From Asparagopsis taxiformis (Eukaryota; Rhodophyta; Florideophyceae; Bonnemaisoniales; Bonnemaisoniaceae), in the NCBI GenBank assembly GCA_030407315.1, contig JALQPE010000610.1, forward strand, positions 1 through 64,000: a stretch of DNA of 64,000 bases. The letters run 5' to 3'. The translations under genes were made by a program, and so were the position numbers. Of the stretch, positions 62,637 through 64,000 are shown piece after piece. The notes under the pieces are model-generated. The model did not search any database, was not told the origin of the DNA, and saw nothing but the letters and a program-made list of their open reading frames with translations. Each line of letters opens with the position of its first letter. Within the stretch, counting starts at the first letter, position 1.

Positions 62637-63683
62637 ATGCGTCGCTACAATCCCTTTGTCTCCCACGCCCTCGAACAATCCCCGTCCGCCTCTCCATCCC
62701 AAGCGCCGCAATGTGACCCGACTGCCTCGCCCCCTCGCAGCCCCGCCCCGCGTGTCATGCGCAAGTATTTATTCCCGGGTACATCAGACGAAAAGCGTGT
62801 CCAGCACACACATTGCAATGAAATGAGGCGGCGACATAGCTCCAGTGCTGCCCCATCCTCCCCGTCTGCTGACGCCCCGCTCAAGCAGCTCATCAAAATG
62901 GTGGACGCCGCCCTAGGGCCGGTGGATGCCCCCCTTGCCGATTCACCCACTTCTGATAGACTTTATGCCCTCTTGTTCGACGGCAAGCAGCAGAGACAAA
63001 GGGTACTCTCGCAGTTTTTACGCGCTAGACATGCAGATCCCTCCGAGGCACTCGCAATGATCCTTGACACTTTGCGCTGGAGAAACACTATGCCGATGGA
63101 CAACTATCTGCTCAATAGCACTGCCAACATGCAGAACACTGACGCTTGTTTCCCAATGCATATTATCTCCACTCCCCACCTCTGTAAACAGCCCGTGGTG
63201 TACGGTCTTATCCGATTGCTGGATAAGCGCCATGCAGACAAAACAGCCTTTCAAAACGCTCTGTTCTCCTTGCTCGAGTCCATCTATTATGCGCATACGT
63301 ACGTTTTAGATGAAATGGTCGTTATACTCGACTTCCGTGACTGGTCCATTCGCCGCAACGCACCGTACAGACTGGTGAAAGACGGCATACAAACGTTGCA
63401 GGACTATTATCCTGAGCGACTCGGACGAGTCTTTCTGGTAAATTATCCGACATCGATTCGAGCAGCCTACACTGCAATCAGTCCCATAATCGACGCAGGA
63501 GCAAAGGAGAAAATCGTCTGGGTTCCCGACGACCCATCAACCGTTCTTCACAAATTCATTGCACCAAAGTCAATTCCTACTTTCCTTGGAGGTCACCTCA
63601 ACGCCACCTTCCCGCCTTCCTGGCCCGATATCGCAGCAGAATTTCAGACGTCCGGTTCCGCCGCGCACAGCTTTTTTGGATAA
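62637..63683 (+). CDS. CRAL-TRIO (Sec14-like) lipid-binding protein
   Basis: 348-codon intronless frame from the ATG at 62637. Residues about 1-80 are basic and proline/serine-rich. About 95-150 contain the CRAL-TRIO N-terminal helical part (LSQFLRARHADPSEALAMI, LRWRN). About 165-330 form the lipid-binding domain, with VYGLIRLLDKRHADK, MVVILDFRDWSI, and the diagnostic LQDYYPERLGRVFLVNYP and final PTFLGGHL. Such proteins carry phosphatidylinositol, phosphatidylcholine or tocopherol-like lipids between membranes. The ligand cannot be predicted. No GOLD or other C-terminal domain is present. Confidence 0.9.
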   Translation: MRRYNPFVSHALEQSPSASPSQAPQCDPTASPPRSPAPRVMRKYLFPGTSDEKRVQHTHCNEMRRRHSSSAAPSSPSADAPLKQLIKMVDAALGPVDAPLADSPTSDRLYALLFDGKQQRQRVLSQFLRARHADPSEALAMILDTLRWRNTMPMDNYLLNSTANMQNTDACFPMHIISTPHLCKQPVVYGLIRLLDKRHADKTAFQNALFSLLESIYYAHTYVLDEMVVILDFRDWSIRRNAPYRLVKDGIQTLQDYYPERLGRVFLVNYPTSIRAAYTAISPIIDAGAKEKIVWVPDDPSTVLHKFIAPKSIPTFLGGHLNATFPPSWPDIAAEFQTSGSAAHSFFG

Positions 63684-64000
63684 CCCCCTCTATCGCACAG
63701 CATCGCTGGACAAGCCTACCATTTCATTTCGACGAAACATGATCCTTTCGTTGCCATCACAATTATTCAACCTTGTGTACATAGAATACGTCCTGTTCGT
63801 CTATGGCCCATTCGCAAACCTAACGAGATTAAATAAACTCCTACGGCTCGCCGTCATATCGACTTGCTATCCCAGTCTGCCCCATCTCCGCCTTGGTTGA
63901 CAATTCACTAATATCCGTCTCATCCGCTCCACCCGTGTTGTATACCAGACCACGCCAAAGTCGCGACTGTAAAAACTCCGCCGCGCCACCTGGACCAGCA
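63684..64000. other. 3' flank of the CRAL-TRIO gene to window end
   Basis: 317 bp with no further gene recognised. Confidence 0.4.

Overview
This window looks like nuclear DNA of a eukaryotic alga, most probably a multicellular red alga (florideophyte, Chondrus-like). I infer this from a plastid-type NhaD antiporter with an N-terminal extension, an NADPH oxidase with the extra membrane segments reported for red algal enzymes, closely packed genes with no introns or a few short (about 70-120 nt) GT-AG introns, and young LTR retrotransposons between gene islands. No species assignment is possible without a database search.

Positions 1-28,200 are repeat- and transposon-rich. They hold tandem repeats (1-330), a 150-bp duplicated hairpin sequence, a probable DNA transposon with a CACTA/Plavaka-like transposase (minus strand) facing broken accessory ORFs (plus strand), an array of 12-nt and 27-nt micro-exon-like units, and two minisatellites. 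A complete 13.5-kb Ty3/gypsy chromodomain retrotransposon (10149-23616) follows, inserted into an older Ty1/copia remnant with a 5-bp target-site duplication. The gypsy element carries gag, a textbook -1 frameshift site, pol, a tandemly duplicated 3' region and a 742-codon antisense ORF.

From 28,200 to the end the window is a gene island. In order: N-myristoyltransferase (-), an EF-hand/TKL kinase/ankyrin protein (+), NADPH oxidase (+), an unknown proline-rich protein (+), a five-exon four-finger C2H2 protein (-), agmatine deiminase (+), glutamate-cysteine ligase (+), a PET117-like small protein (-), a non-coding host gene with nine introns each carrying a box C/D snoRNA candidate (+), NhaD antiporter (-), a mitochondrial carrier (+), a NUFIP1-like snoRNP assembly factor (+), AP-1 mu (+), a small unknown protein (+), an EgtD-like histidine methyltransferase (+), a nucleolin-like RRM/RGG protein (-) and a CRAL-TRIO protein (+).

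The standout is the intronic C/D snoRNA cluster at 47.1-49.0 kb: one snoRNA per intron, the D box usually about 60 nt from the 3' splice site, and very short exons with no evident reading frame. A snoRNP-assembly gene (NUFIP1-like) and a nucleolin-like gene lie within 15 kb. Several redox-related genes (NADPH oxidase, glutamate-cysteine ligase, EgtD) share the island, but no operon-like organisation is implied. Exon structures were assigned by hand from splice consensus, frame and family alignment, and need transcript support.
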